DNA of 64,000 bases. It comes from Frigidibacter mobilis (GTDB lineage Bacteria; Pseudomonadota; Alphaproteobacteria; Rhodobacterales; Rhodobacteraceae). The stretch is taken from positions 1,116,001-1,180,000 of the forward strand of contig NZ_CP012661.1 of the NCBI RefSeq assembly GCF_001620265.1, read 5' to 3'. The notes beneath the pieces were generated by a model. The model was not told where the DNA came from, did not search any database, and saw only the letters and a list, made by a program, of their open reading frames with translations. Position 1 is the first letter of the stretch, and the number at the start of each line of letters is the position of its first letter. A program made the translations under genes and the position numbers. Of the stretch, positions 30,390 to 42,254 are shown piece after piece.

Positions 30390-30641
30390 ATGGCCGATGA
30401 CCTGACTGCGCTGGCGCAGCCCGGCGCCGAGATCGCGGTGCGGGTCACGCCCCGCGCCTCGCGCAATGCCGTGCTGGCGGAAGGCGGCGAGATCCGGGTC
30501 TATGTCACCGTGGTGCCCGAGGATGGCAAGGCCACTGCCGCGGTGCAGAAGCTGCTGGCCAAGGCGCTTGGCGTGGCGAAATCCCGGCTGGTGCTGATCC
30601 GCGGCGCCACCTCGCGCGACAAGGTGTTCCGGCTGGACTAG
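30390..30641 (+). CDS. DUF167 (YggU) family protein
   Basis: Small soluble protein of 83 aa. IAVRVTPRASRNAVLAEGGEIRVYVTVVPEDGKA and LAKALGVAKSRLVLIRGATSRDK are the family signature; function is unknown. I chose ATG 30390 (MADDLTALAQ). Its 3' end overlaps the convergent neighbour by four bases. Confidence 0.9.
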   Translation: MADDLTALAQPGAEIAVRVTPRASRNAVLAEGGEIRVYVTVVPEDGKATAAVQKLLAKALGVAKSRLVLIRGATSRDKVFRLD

Positions 30642-30883
30642 CCGGCCTTGACCGAGGTCTTCATCCGGTAGACGCCTTCGGGCAGGTCCAGAGAGGCCGC
30701 CAGTTCGCGCACCTGAGCCAGCGACAGGGTGATGGTCAGCACCTCGTCGCGGCGGGCGTCGTATTGCTGGACGGTTACGCAGTCCTCGAAGCCCTGCACC
30801 GTCACATCCTCCTGCAGATGGGTGGAGCCTTCGTCGACCAGGGTGATGACGGTCGCGTCGAAATCGTGCTCGATGGTGAACAT
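30638..30883 (-). CDS. Conserved small hypothetical protein
   Basis: Product of 81 aa, acidic and soluble, beginning MFTIEHDFDATVITLVDEGS. I do not recognise a named family, though its coding character is convincing (regular alternation, good start, GC-skewed third positions). No cysteine pairs, membrane segments or catalytic motifs are evident. It is convergent with the DUF167 gene with a four-base tail overlap. Confidence 0.7.
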   Translation of the reverse strand: MFTIEHDFDATVITLVDEGSTHLQEDVTVQGFEDCVTVQQYDARRDEVLTITLSLAQVRELAASLDLPEGVYRMKTSVKAG

Positions 30884-31049
30884 GGCAGGACCTTTCCGGG
30901 TGGGAGCGGGGCGGATGGGGAGATGATGCCAGTGTTTTGGCGGGACTGCACCCCCCGATGCGGTGCTTCGGCCCGCAGCCTGTGCCGCGTGTCCCGCATG
31001 ATGCCCAACCCGCTAGGCAAGCGATGGCCCGCCGCGCTACACCCGTTGC

Positions 31050-31517
31050 ATGACCGACATCCTCTCGCGCCGCTACCGGCCCGGCGACCGTACCGCCTGC
31101 CTGGCGATCTTCGACAGCAACACCCCGCTCTTCTTTGCCCCCGAGGAGCGCGCAGAATTCGGCCGGTTTCTGGAAACGCTCGAGCGGGCAGGCTGGCCCT
31201 ATCTGGTGTTGACCCGGGCCGGGCGGGTGGTGGCCTGTGGCGGGCTGATCGTCGAGGCAGATTTGTCGCGGGGCAGCTTCACCTGGGGCATGGTTGATCG
31301 GGCCCATCACGGGCAGGGCCTTGGCACCCGGTTGACGCAGGCCAGACTGGCATTGGCACGGGAACTGCGGGGCATCGCCGAGCTGGTGCTGGCGACGAGC
31401 CAGCGCAGCCGCGGTTTCTATGAAGGCATCGGCTTCACCGCCCGTTGCCTCACCCCCGACGGCTTCGGTCCGGGACTGGATCGCTGGGACATGATCCTGC
31501 GCCTGGACGAGGCCTAG
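31050..31517 (+). CDS. GNAT family N-acetyltransferase
   Basis: Product of 155 aa. RRYRPGDRTACLAIFDSNTPLFF at the N-terminus, GMVDRAHHGQGLGTRLTQARL with the QGxG acetyl-CoA loop, and LATSQRSRGFYEGIGFTARCL at the C-terminus define a complete single-domain GNAT. The subgroup resembles small-molecule acetyltransferases; substrate unknown. It appears monocistronic. The following 196 bases to the SbcD-like gene hold no further gene. Confidence 0.88.
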   Translation: MTDILSRRYRPGDRTACLAIFDSNTPLFFAPEERAEFGRFLETLERAGWPYLVLTRAGRVVACGGLIVEADLSRGSFTWGMVDRAHHGQGLGTRLTQARLALARELRGIAELVLATSQRSRGFYEGIGFTARCLTPDGFGPGLDRWDMILRLDEA

Positions 31518-31713
31518 CCGGTGACACCCGCGCGCCCCCTGATCTTGCCGGGGCAATCGTTGCAGAGCGCGGGGGCACGGCTTTGCCTTGCCGGCGAACA
31601 GGGCAGATACGTCGTGCCTCCCCCCCGCCTTACATCCCCCCGCCCTATCGGTCAGGATGCGCCCCAGCCCGTCCGATTCTGGCGGGCCACTGCTACAAGG
31701 GGATGTCTCACCG

Positions 31714-32835
31714 ATGGGTTTTCGCTTCCTGCACGCCTCGGACCTGCATCTGGGCAAGCCGTTCGGCGGCTATCCCGAGGGCATCCGCGGTCGCCTGCGC
31801 GAGGCGCGGCACGGGGCGATTGCCCGGCTGGCGGCGGCGGCGCGGCAGGGCGGGGCCAGCGTGATCGTGCTGGCGGGCGACACGTTCGACGCCGAGACCC
31901 CGGCCCCCGATACGCTGCGGCAGGCGCTGCAGGCGATGGCGGGCGCGCAGGACCTGACCTGGGTGCTGATGCCGGGCAACCATGACAGCCTGGCGGGGGC
32001 CGAGCTGTGGCGGCGGATCGCGGCCAGCGCTGCGCCCAACCTGCTGCTGGCGCTGGAGCCTGGGCCGATCCCGCTGGCGCCGGGCGTGGTCTTGCTACCC
32101 GCGCCCTGCACGCAGCGGCGGCCGGGGCGCGATCTGACCGAATGGTTCGGCGCGTCCACTCCCGAGGGTCATCTCCGCATCGGCCTCGCCCACGGCGCGA
32201 TCACCGACTTCACCGGCGAGGAGGGCACGCTGGGTATCATCCCGCCGGACCGGGCGGCGCTGTCGGGCCTCGACTACCTCGCGCTGGGCGACTGGCACGG
32301 GCAGAAGCAGATCGGCCCGCGCACCTGGTATTCGGGCACGCCCGAGGCCGAGGCATTCAAGCATCCGGGGCCTGCCGGTGTGCTGCTGGTGACGCTGGCC
32401 GCGCCCGGAGCTCTGCCGCAGGTGGCGCCGGTAGCGACGGGGGCGCTGGATTGGCGGATGCTGGAACTGGCGCTGCTGCCGGGCGAGGGCGTGGGCGCGC
32501 TGGCGGCGGCGCTGCCGCCCGTGGTCGCGCGGCGCGACATGCTGGTGCGGCTGGTGGCGCGGGGGCGATTACCTTTGCCCGAACGCGCGGCGCTGATTGC
32601 GGGCTGTGCGGCGGCGGGGCCGGATTTCGGCTGGTTCGACGCCGATTTCTCCGGGCTGGCAACCGAGGCGCGGCCCGATGACCTTGACCTCATCGACCGC
32701 GGCGGCGCCCTGCGCGCGGCGGCCGAGGCGCTGCTGGCCGAGTCTGAAGATCCGGCGCTGGCAGCGGCAGAGCGCGAGGTGGCGGCGGCGGCGCTGTCGC
32801 GGCTGTTCGCACTGTCGCAGAAGGTGGGCGCATGA
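31714..32835 (+). CDS. SbcD-like DNA repair exonuclease (metallophosphoesterase)
   Basis: Product of 373 aa. The calcineurin-like phosphoesterase motifs are in order: FLHASDLHLGKPFGG (first metal D-x-H), VLAGDTFDAETP (GD), LMPGNHDS (GNH-D), GLAHGAI and ALGDWHGQ (late histidines). This is the YhaO/SbcD-type nuclease that works with an SMC-like ATPase, encoded immediately downstream with an ATGA overlap. I chose ATG 31714, which follows AAGGGGA; an open upstream extension is not family-like. Confidence 0.9.
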   Translation: MGFRFLHASDLHLGKPFGGYPEGIRGRLREARHGAIARLAAAARQGGASVIVLAGDTFDAETPAPDTLRQALQAMAGAQDLTWVLMPGNHDSLAGAELWRRIAASAAPNLLLALEPGPIPLAPGVVLLPAPCTQRRPGRDLTEWFGASTPEGHLRIGLAHGAITDFTGEEGTLGIIPPDRAALSGLDYLALGDWHGQKQIGPRTWYSGTPEAEAFKHPGPAGVLLVTLAAPGALPQVAPVATGALDWRMLELALLPGEGVGALAAALPPVVARRDMLVRLVARGRLPLPERAALIAGCAAAGPDFGWFDADFSGLATEARPDDLDLIDRGGALRAAAEALLAESEDPALAAAEREVAAAALSRLFALSQKVGA

Positions 32836-35443
32836 AGCTGCGCGCGATCACCCTGACCAATGTACGCCGCTTCGATGGCCGGACTGCCGCGCTGGAGGCG
32901 ATCGGCGATGGCATCACCGTGCTGGCCGAGGCTAATGAGTTCGGAAAATCCACCTTCTTCGACGCGCTCCACGCGCTGTTCTTCGAAAAGCACCGCAGCA
33001 AGGGCGCCCCGGTGAAATCGCTGCAGCCCCATTCGGGCGGCGCGCCCGAGGTGGCGGTGGAGGTGGAAACCCCCGAGGGCCGTTTCGTGATCTTCAAGCG
33101 CTGGCTCAGTCGCCCGACGGCCCGCGTGAGCGATGCCGCAGGCCGGGTGCTGGCGCAAGATGACGAGGCCGAGGCCTGGGTGGACCAGCTGATGAAGGGC
33201 GGGGCCTCGGGTCCGACGGGGCTTCTGTGGGTGCGGCAGGGCGTGGCGGGGCTGGAGCCTGAAGGCAACGCGGCAGAGCGCGAGCGGCTGCTGGCGACGC
33301 GGCGGGACCTGATGTCCTCGGTCGCGGGCGAGATCGACACGATGACCGGCGGGCGGCGGATGGATGCAGTTCTGGCGCGGGTAGGGGAAGAGCTGGCGCA
33401 GCTGGCGACCGTCTCGGGACGGGCGAAGGCCGGGGCGAGTGGGAAAAGGTCCTGACCGAGGCCGAGGCGCTGGCGGTGCGCGAGGGCGATCTGGCGCGGC
33501 TGGCCGCGGCGCTGTCGGGCGCGCTGAAGGACCGGCGCGAGGCGGAGCGGCAGCGGCGGGCTATCGACGCGCCGGAGGCGCAGGCGGAGCGGGAGGCGGC
33601 CCTTCGCGCGGCACGGGCGGCGTTCAGGGCGGCGGAGGACCATGCCGGGCGGGTGGCCCGGGCGGTGCAGGCGCTGCGGCTGGCAGAGCTGGGTGCGGCA
33701 GGCGCGGCGCGCGACCTGCAAGTGCTGGTGGCGCAGGGCGAGCGGTTGGCAGCGGCGGTTGCGGCGCAGCAGCAGGCGGCCGGCGAACTGGCGCGACGGG
33801 CCGGTGTGGCGACAGAGGCGCGGGGCGAGGAGGCGCGGGCAGCGGCGGCGCTGGTTGCCGCTTCGGGCGCGGCAGCGGCGGCGCGGACCCGGCTGCAGGC
33901 GGCGCAGCGGGCAGAGCTGGCGGCAGCAGCGGCGCGACGGCTGGCCGATCTGACCGACCGGCTGGACCGGGCCGAGGGCTTTCGCGCGCGGCAGGAGCAG
34001 GCCGCGGCGCGGGCAGCCGCGCTGACGGTGGCGGCGCAGCAGGTGGTGGCTGCGGAAAGCGCCGCCGCCGAGCACGCCCGCCTTGTTGCGCAAGCCGGGG
34101 CACGGGCGCTGGAGCTGCGCTTTGCCTATGACGGGCCGGCGCGGGCGCTGCTGAACGGCGCGCCGGTGGAGGCGCCGCTGCGGTTGAGCTCGGCGGCGGT
34201 GCTCGATCTGCCGGGGCTGGGGCGGCTGACCGTCGATCCGGGCGCACGGGCCGAGGATGACCTGCCGGCGCGGCTGTCGGCGGCAGAGGCGGGTTTGGCG
34301 CGTGCGCTGGCAGCCTGCGGGGCGGACACCGTGACCGCCGCGCGCCAGCGGCTCGCCGAGGCGGATGCGGCGCGCGAGGCGGCGCGGCAGGCGGGCGAGT
34401 TGCTGGCCAGCCTTGCGCCGGCGGGGCTGGAGGCGCTGCGGGCCGAGGCGGCGAAGGCGGCCGAGGTGGCGGGCGGGGTGGAGACGGACCCGGGGGAAGA
34501 CCTGCCAGTGTTGGAAGCGGCGCAGCGACAGGCCGAGGCGGCTGAAAGCGCGGCAGCGGTGGCGGCGGCGGCCGCGCGCGCGGCGGCAGGGGCCGCAAGC
34601 GATGCGCTGGCCCGGGCCGAGGCGGCAGAGCAGGCGGCGGCTGCCGCGGTCGCCGCTGCACAGGCCGAGGCAGCCGATGCGGGGCGGCTGGCGGCGGCGC
34701 AGGCGGCTGTTGCGACGGCGCAGGTCGCGCTGGCCGAGGCGCAGCAGGCCCATGCCGCGCTGGTTGCCGCCGCGCCCGACCTGCAGACGGCACAGGCCGG
34801 GCTGGAGCGCGCCGAAAGCGCCGTTGTTCGCGCCGCCAAGGACAGCGGCGATCTGGCGCGTCGGGTGGCGGAGCTGGATGGCTTCATCCGTTCGCAGGCC
34901 GATCTTGGCATCGAGGAAGAGCTGGAGGAGGTGCGGGGCCGCCTGGCCGAGGCCCGAGCCCGCGCCGCCCGCCGCGAGGGAGAGGTGCGGGCCCTGACCC
35001 GGCTGCGCGAGGCGCTGGCGGCGGCCCGCATCGCGGCGCGCGAGGCCTATTTCGGGCCGGTCCGGCAGGAACTGGCGCCGCTGCTGGCGATCTTGCATGA
35101 CGGCGCCGACCTGGCGCTGGACGACCGCAGCCTGTTGCCGGTTAGCCTGACGCGCGGCGGCCAGATGGAACCGCTGGAGATCCTGTCGGGCGGCACCGCC
35201 GAGCAGATCGCCATCCTGACCCGGCTGGCCTTTGCGCGGCTGTTCGTGCGTTCTGGCCGGACGGTGCCTATCATCCTCGATGACGCGCTGGTGCATTCCG
35301 ATGACGACCGGATCGAGGCGATGTTCACCGCCCTGCACCGGGTCGCGCGCGACCAGCAGATCCTGGTGTTGACCTGCCGGCAGCGGGCCTTTGCCAGCCT
35401 TGGCGGGGCGCGGGCCGAGGTGCGGATCACGGCGGCGGGGTAG
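32832..35443 (+). pseudogene. SbcC/YhaN-like AAA ATPase, split by one frameshift
   Basis: Partner of the preceding exonuclease. The first frame (to 33455) encodes the N-terminal ATPase half with the Walker A-like AEANEFGKSTFFDAL and LLWVRQGVAGLEPE. The second frame (from about 33437 to 35443) encodes a long Ala/Glu/Arg-rich coiled coil and the C-terminal half with the LSGGTAEQIAILTRLAFARLF signature and VPIILDDALVHSDDDR Walker B. The shift is at the four-base G run 33432-33435: one extra G would join KAGGEWEKVLTEAEAL. Intact length would be about 870 residues, normal for the family. Possibly a sequencing slip. Confidence 0.8.
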
Positions 35444-35495
35444 TGGCCTGCAGGTGGAAGATGCGGCAGGCTTGGAAATCGGTCAAACATTTTTG

Positions 35496-35528
35496 CGAAT
35501 TTTGGCCAAAAATTCGAACGATATTCGT
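35496..35528. promoter_or_regulatory. Palindromic operator candidates upstream of dadA
   Basis: CGAATTTT-GGCC-AAAAATTCG (35496-35516) is a near-perfect 21-base inverted repeat. ACGA-TAT-TCGT (35518-35528) follows at once. Both are in an AT-rich spot about 100 bases before the dadA start. An Lrp/AsnC-type activator would be the usual dadA regulator, but no regulator gene is nearby. Confidence 0.5.
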
Positions 35529-35626
35529 CAATCATCCGCCTATGCGCCGATCTTCGCCAAATTCCATCTGCCAGATACTCTATAACCCGCCGCATCATTT
35601 CGCACATGCAGCAGGGAGCCGCGGGC

Positions 35627-36931
35627 ATGAAGGTTGTCGTTCTGGGCGCAGGGGTCATCGGGGTCACTTCGGCATGGGAGCTGGCGAAGGCCGGACATGA
35701 GGTGGTGGTAATCGACCGCCAGCCCGCCCCGGCTCTGGAGACCAGCTTTGCCAATGCCGGCGAGGTCAGTCCGGGCTATTCGGCGCCCTGGGCGGCGCCC
35801 GGCATCCCGGCCAAGGCGCTGAAATGGATGTTCATGAAGCATGCGCCGCTGATCGTGCAGCCGCGCCCCGACCTGGCCAAGCTGGGCTGGCTGGCGCAGA
35901 TGCTGGGCAACTGCACCAGCGCTGCCTACAAGGTCAACAAGGGGCGGATGGTGCGGCTGGCCGAATACAGCCGCGATTGCCTGATCGCGCTGCGGGCCGA
36001 GACCGGCATCGACTATGACCAGCGGATGCAGGGCACGCTGCAGGTGTTCCGCAGCCAGAAGCAGGTGGACGCGGCGGCCAAGGACATTGCGGTGCTGCAG
36101 GCCGATGGCGTGCCCTTCGAGGTGCTGGACCGTGCCGGCTGCCTTGCCGCCGAGCCGGGGCTGGCCGGGGCTGCAGAGCGCATCGCCGGTGGGCTGCGCC
36201 TGCCGGGTGACGAGACCGGCGATTGCTTCAAGTTCACGGGTGCGCTGGCCGCGCTGGCCGAGGCGCAGGGGGTCAGCTTCCGCTACGGGGTGGAGATCAC
36301 GCGGCTGACTGTCTCCGGCGGGCGGATCGCTTCGGTGGAGACCAGCGCCGGGACTGTCACCGCCGATGCCTTCGTGGTGGCGCTCGGCCCCCATGCGCCG
36401 CGGCTGCTGGCGCCGCTGGGGATCCGCCTGCCGGTCTATCCGGTGAAGGGCTATTCGATCACGCTGCCGATCATCGACGCGGACCGGGCGCCGGTGTCGA
36501 CGGTGATGGACGAGACCTACAAGGTTGCGATCACCCGGCTGGGGGACCGCATCCGCGTGGGCGGGCTGGCCGAGATCGCCGGGTTCGACCTGTCGCTGCC
36601 GCCCGCGCGGCGGGCGACGCTGGAGAAATCGGTGGGCGAGATGTTCACCGGGGCCGGGGATGCCGCGCAGGCGACCTTCTGGTGCGGGCTGCGGCCGATG
36701 ACGCCGGATGGCACCCCGGTGGTGGGCCGCACCGAGCTTGCGAACCTCTACCTCAACACCGGGCATGGCACCCTGGGCTGGACGATGGCGGCGGGGTCGG
36801 CCCGGGTGCTGGCCGATACCGTGTCGGGCCGCAGCGCCGAGATCGACGCAAGCGATCTGGCGCTGGCGCGCTATGCGCGGTCGGCGCGGGCGCAGGGCGC
36901 GGCCGCGCGGCCGGTGGCCGTGGCGGGGTGA
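35627..36931 (+). CDS. dadA: D-amino acid dehydrogenase small subunit
   Basis: FAD-dependent enzyme (434 aa) oxidising D-amino acids such as D-alanine to keto acids, feeding electrons to the respiratory chain at the inner membrane face. The N-terminal [21 protein letters not shown] binds [48 protein letters not shown] and [15 protein letters not shown] are DadA signatures. I chose ATG 35627 over 35606 because MKVVVLGAG is the family start and AGGGAG lies upstream. No alanine racemase gene is adjacent. Confidence 0.94.
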   Translation: MKVVVLGAGVIGVTSAWELAKAGHEVVVIDRQPAPALETSFANAGEVSPGYSAPWAAPGIPAKALKWMFMKHAPLIVQPRPDLAKLGWLAQMLGNCTSAAYKVNKGRMVRLAEYSRDCLIALRAETGIDYDQRMQGTLQVFRSQKQVDAAAKDIAVLQADGVPFEVLDRAGCLAAEPGLAGAAERIAGGLRLPGDETGDCFKFTGALAALAEAQGVSFRYGVEITRLTVSGGRIASVETSAGTVTADAFVVALGPHAPRLLAPLGIRLPVYPVKGYSITLPIIDADRAPVSTVMDETYKVAITRLGDRIRVGGLAEIAGFDLSLPPARRATLEKSVGEMFTGAGDAAQATFWCGLRPMTPDGTPVVGRTELANLYLNTGHGTLGWTMAAGSARVLADTVSGRSAEIDASDLALARYARSARAQGAAARPVAVAG

Positions 36932-37124
36932 GGGGGCGCAGAACCTCTGCCTGACCCTCTCCCGAGCAGCCCCTGACTCCTGGGCCGCAGGCCGCGCCGC
37001 CCGGAGCTCCGGCGGCCGGCGAAAATCGCGCCGGCGCCGGCCCTGCACATTGCGCCGCCCGAACCTTGACAATCCGGCCCCGATACGGTCGCCATGCCAG
37101 CGCGGAACCCGAGGGAGACGGCGC

Positions 37125-38708
37125 ATGGCGGAGTTGCACGAGAGGGCCGCATCCGGCCCGGCGGACATTGTCGACCTGTTCGTGATCGGCGGCGGGGTCA
37201 ATGGCTGCGGCATCGCCCGCGATGCGGCGGGGCGCGGGCTGTCGGTGGTGCTGGCCGAACAGGGCGATCTGGCGCAGGGCACCTCTTCCGCCTCGACCAA
37301 GCTGTTCCACGGCGGGCTGCGTTACCTCGAATATTTCGAGATCCGCCTGGTGCGGGAATCGCTGATCGAAAGGGAAACCCTGCTGGCGGCGATGCCCCAT
37401 ATCAGCTGGCCGATGCGCTTCGTGCTGCCGCTGCACCCCGACATGCGCTTCGAGGGCGGCACCCCCACCTCGCGGCTGCTGTCCCTCGTGATGCCCTGGA
37501 TGAAGGGGCGGCGGCCCGACTGGCTGATCCGGCTGGGTCTGTTCCTTTATGACAACCTGGGGGGCCGCAAGATCCTGCCCGGCACGCGCACGCTGGACCT
37601 GGCCACCGATCCGGCGGGGCGGGCGCTGAACCCGAAATTCCGCCGCGCCTATGAATATTCCGACTGCTGGGTCGAGGATTCGCGGCTGGTGGTACTGAAC
37701 GCCCGCGACGCCGAGGCGCGGGGGGCGCAGATCCTGACCCGGGCAAAGGTGGTTCGGGCCGAGCGCAGCGAAGGCATGTGGTTGGTCACGGTCGAGGAGG
37801 CCCGCGGCCCGCGGCAGATCCTCGCCCGCGCGCTGGTCAATGCGGCCGGGCCCTGGGTCGCACAGGTGATCGCCGGAGCGCTGCGCCAGAACAGCCGCGA
37901 GTCGGTGCGGCTGGTGCGCGGTAGCCATATCGTGACGCACCGGCTCTATGACCATGACCGCTGCTATTTCTTCCAGGGCAGCGACGGGCGGATCATCTTC
38001 GCCATTCCCTACGAACAGGACTTCACCCTGATTGGCACTACCGATCAGGAGCATCAGGGCGACCCCGCCGATGCCCGCTGCACCGAGGCCGAGCAGGACT
38101 ATCTGTGCGCCTTCGCCTCGCAGTATTTTGCCCGGCCCGTGACGCGTGAGGATATCGTCTGGACCTATTCCGGGGTGCGTCCGCTTTATGACGATGGCGC
38201 GGGCTCGGCCACGGCGGCGACGCGGGACTATGTGCTGTCGCTGGATGCTACTGGCGGCGCGCCGGTGCTGAACGTGTTCGGCGGCAAGATCACCACATAT
38301 CGGCGGCTGGCGGAATCGGCGCTGGCGAAACTGAGGCCGCATTTTCCGGGGCTGGCGCCGGGCTGGACGGCGCAGGTGCCGCTGCCGGGCGGGGATTTCC
38401 CGGTGGACGGGGTTGCCTCGCTGGTGGAGCAGCTCAAGGCGGCGCATCCGTTCCTGACAGCGCCCTGGGCGGCGCGGCTGGTGCGTGCCTATGGGACAGA
38501 GGCGGCAGAACTGCTGGGGGGTGCCCAAACCGCCGCCGATCTGGGCCGCCACTTCGGCGCCACGCTGACCGAGGCCGAACTGCGCTGGCTGGGGGCAAAG
38601 GAATACGCGCGCACGGCGGAAGATGTGGTCTGGCGCCGCTCGAAGCTCGGTCTGCGGCTGGACGGCGCGCAGATCGCCGAGATTGACGCCTGGCTGCGGG
38701 GGGCCTGA
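37125..38708 (+). CDS. glpD: Aerobic glycerol-3-phosphate dehydrogenase
   Basis: FAD enzyme of the cytoplasmic membrane converting glycerol-3-phosphate to dihydroxyacetone phosphate with quinone as acceptor (527 aa). [20 protein letters not shown] is the FAD site. [36 protein letters not shown], and [16 protein letters not shown] follow, with [15 protein letters not shown] near the C-terminus. ATG 37125 follows GAGGGAG. The stop is one base before the glpK start, so the two genes are coupled. No glycerol transporter or GlpR is in the window. Confidence 0.96.
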   Translation: MAELHERAASGPADIVDLFVIGGGVNGCGIARDAAGRGLSVVLAEQGDLAQGTSSASTKLFHGGLRYLEYFEIRLVRESLIERETLLAAMPHISWPMRFVLPLHPDMRFEGGTPTSRLLSLVMPWMKGRRPDWLIRLGLFLYDNLGGRKILPGTRTLDLATDPAGRALNPKFRRAYEYSDCWVEDSRLVVLNARDAEARGAQILTRAKVVRAERSEGMWLVTVEEARGPRQILARALVNAAGPWVAQVIAGALRQNSRESVRLVRGSHIVTHRLYDHDRCYFFQGSDGRIIFAIPYEQDFTLIGTTDQEHQGDPADARCTEAEQDYLCAFASQYFARPVTREDIVWTYSGVRPLYDDGAGSATAATRDYVLSLDATGGAPVLNVFGGKITTYRRLAESALAKLRPHFPGLAPGWTAQVPLPGGDFPVDGVASLVEQLKAAHPFLTAPWAARLVRAYGTEAAELLGGAQTAADLGRHFGATLTEAELRWLGAKEYARTAEDVVWRRSKLGLRLDGAQIAEIDAWLRGA

Positions 38709-38709
38709 C

Positions 38710-40185
<1,476 letters not shown>

Positions 40186-40186
40186 G

Positions 40187-40747
40187 TTACGATGCGGCTT
40201 CGATCACCGCGCAGGCAAGCCGTTCGCCGGCGGCACCGGCGGGCTGGCTGACGTAATCGTCAGGCTCGGCATGGATCATCAAGGTCTTGCCAAGAACGCT
40301 GGTCGGGCCGCCGTCGAGACTGACATAGCCGTTGAACACCTCGGCCTTCAGCAGCCCGTCGGAGGCGACATACTGGTTGGGCATGTCGCCCGAATGCGGG
40401 CCGGTGTCGTTGAAATAGCCGTGATCGGTGCCGGTCAGGTTCAGGTGGCCGCCGGCGGAGTCGAAGCGGTGGTCATGCTCGCAGGTCTCGCCCTCGTGGA
40501 TGTGGAAGGCGACCCATTTTCCGGCCGGAAGCCCGTCGATCTCCAACCCGATCAGCACGCCATGCGGGGTGCCGGTCAGGGTGGCGCTGCCGATCTGGCT
40601 GCCCGTGGCGTCGATGAAGCTGGCGGCAGCGGCAGGCATGTCTGGGGCGGGGACGGTGGGGGTTTCCTGTGCGGGGGCCTGCTGGGCGGCGGCTGGCAGG
40701 GCGAAGCTGGCGGTCAGCAGCGCGGCGGGGATGGCGGTACGCAACAT
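40187..40747 (-). CDS. sodC: Periplasmic Cu/Zn superoxide dismutase
   Basis: Product of 186 aa with a classic Sec signal peptide (AIPAALLTASFALPAAA) and a Q/P-rich mature start. Metal ligands are visible in VAFHIHEGETCEHDHRFDSAGGHLN, with HGYFNDTGPHSGDMPN and LMIHAEPDDY following. The cysteine pair in GETCEH and RLACAV is the structural disulfide. It detoxifies periplasmic superoxide. I chose ATG 40747; the longer ORF from 40810 would precede the signal peptide with a charged tail. The 296-bp gap to the M48 gene holds GC-rich sequence and no gene. Confidence 0.95.
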   Translation of the reverse strand: MLRTAIPAALLTASFALPAAAQQAPAQETPTVPAPDMPAAAASFIDATGSQIGSATLTGTPHGVLIGLEIDGLPAGKWVAFHIHEGETCEHDHRFDSAGGHLNLTGTDHGYFNDTGPHSGDMPNQYVASDGLLKAEVFNGYVSLDGGPTSVLGKTLMIHAEPDDYVSQPAGAAGERLACAVIEAAS

Positions 40748-41043
40748 GGGGTCTCTCCGTTCTGGATGGCGGCCCGGGGGCCTCTGGCGGGTCAACGGGC
40801 AGCGCGGCACGATGTTCCGAAACCGGCGGAAGGCGGGGGGCAGGGGGCCGTGCCCTGCAATGCCCCGGCGGCCTTGCCAGCCAAGGCACCGCTGTGGCTG
40901 CCATCCGCCGCGCCGGCCGCCACTGCCCCATCACCCCCGCGTGAGCGGTGCAACACCCCCTTCCCCCGCGTGGTGAGGATCGGTAATTTGCCCGCCAGAG
41001 GTCCGCGCCCCAAGACTGGACCCTGCCAAGGAGCGGACCCCGG

Positions 41044-41814
41044 ATGCGCTGCACGACCTATCTGCCGTCTCTGCCACGCTTTCCGCGGCTGCCCCTGGTG
41101 GTCGCCGGATTGCTGGCGCTGGCCGCCTGTGCGCCGCTACCCTCGGCCTCGCCGGTCTACGCGCCGACGACCCTCGACCCTGCGGTCGACACGCCGGCGC
41201 TCTCGCCCGATCAGGCCGCGCGGAATTTCGTGACGGTGGTGGGCCGGATGGAGCCGGTGATCGTGGCGCAATGCCTCAAGCGCTCCCGCGGGGCCAATTG
41301 CGATTACCAGATCGTGGTGGATGACCGCCCCGGCCAATCCCCCAACGCCTTCCAGACGCTGGACGAGACGGGGCGCCCGGTCATCGCCTTCAACCTGCCG
41401 CTGATCGCCGAGGTGCGCAATGCCGACGAACTGGCCTTCGTGATGGGGCATGAGGCGGCGCATCACATTGCCGGCCATATCCCGCGCCAGCAGCAGACCG
41501 CCTCCACGGGCGCCATCCTTCTGGGCGGGCTGGCGGCGGCCTATGGCTATGACGAGGCGACGGTACGCAGCGCCCAGAACATCGGCGCCGGCATCGCCGG
41601 GCGCGCCTATGCCAAGAATTACGAGCTGGAGGCAGACCGCCTCGGCACCGTCATCGCCTGGGAGGCGGGCTTCGATCCCGAGCGGGGCGCGATGTTCTTC
41701 AGCCGGCTGCCCGATCCGGGGAACCGCTTCATGGGCAGCCACCCGCCCAATGCCGCGCGCATCGAGGTGGTGCGCCGCACCATCGCCGACCTGCGCGCCG
41801 GTCGCCCGATCTGA
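41044..41814 (+). CDS. M48 family metalloprotease, lipoprotein
   Basis: Product of 256 aa. A signal sequence ends in a lipobox (LALAAC-AP), so attachment to an envelope membrane is expected. The zinc site is VMGHEAAHHIAGH (HExxH), and the third ligand Glu is in NYELEADRLGTVIA. This resembles BepA/LoiP-type periplasmic proteases that act on outer-membrane proteins. It appears monocistronic. The closing segment FMGSHPPNAARIEVV is characteristic of this M48 subgroup. Confidence 0.93.
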   Translation: MRCTTYLPSLPRFPRLPLVVAGLLALAACAPLPSASPVYAPTTLDPAVDTPALSPDQAARNFVTVVGRMEPVIVAQCLKRSRGANCDYQIVVDDRPGQSPNAFQTLDETGRPVIAFNLPLIAEVRNADELAFVMGHEAAHHIAGHIPRQQQTASTGAILLGGLAAAYGYDEATVRSAQNIGAGIAGRAYAKNYELEADRLGTVIAWEAGFDPERGAMFFSRLPDPGNRFMGSHPPNAARIEVVRRTIADLRAGRPI

Positions 41815-41960
41815 GGCGGCCCGGCGGGAAACCGCTGCCCTGACCCTGCCCCCCCTCGGCCCGCCCGTGGATTGATCTGGATCATGGCCACTTCCTGCGC
41901 CCGGCGGCATCGTGCCCGGGCATCCGGTCCAGCAAGGATCGGGCCAGGAAAGGAGCGCCC

Positions 41961-42254
41961 ATGTGTGAAGCCCGCACACTCAATCGCCACGCCGCTCTGG
42001 TGAGCCGCATGGCCGAAACGCTGGGGCTCGACCTGACGCAGGCCACGCGCGAGGGGCGGCTTTCGGCGGATGCCTGGCGCGATGCGGTGCTGGCCTGCAC
42101 CGGCTGCGCCGATCCGGGCGATTGCATGATCTGGCTTGCGGACCGGCACGAGGCCGGGGCCGAGGCACCGCCGGATTACTGCAGGAATGCCGGGCTGATG
42201 GCCGAACTGGCGAGGGTGGCAACCCAGGAGGTGAGCGATGGGACTGCAGGGTGA
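41961..42254 (+). CDS. DUF6455 family protein, copy 1
   Basis: Product of 97 aa. A conserved helical N-terminus precedes a cysteine cluster CTGCADPGDCMIWL and a later YCRNAGLM. Four cysteines in this CxxC-x5-C...C arrangement suggest a small metal or Fe-S binding site, or a structural zinc site; this is inference. The family is common in Rhodobacteraceae and of unknown function. Its 3' end overlaps the next paralogue by 17 bases. Confidence 0.8.
   Translation: MCEARTLNRHAALVSRMAETLGLDLTQATREGRLSADAWRDAVLACTGCADPGDCMIWLADRHEAGAEAPPDYCRNAGLMAELARVATQEVSDGTAG

Noticed and set aside
32690..35338. 882-residue open frame opposite the SbcC-like gene
   Set aside because: Arg/Gln/Pro-rich mirror of an Ala/Glu-rich coiled coil; no domain and no plausible start.
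36708..37124. Long N-terminal extension of glpD
   Set aside because: It overlaps the dadA 3' end and has no family similarity; ATG 37125 with GAGGGAG fits GlpD.
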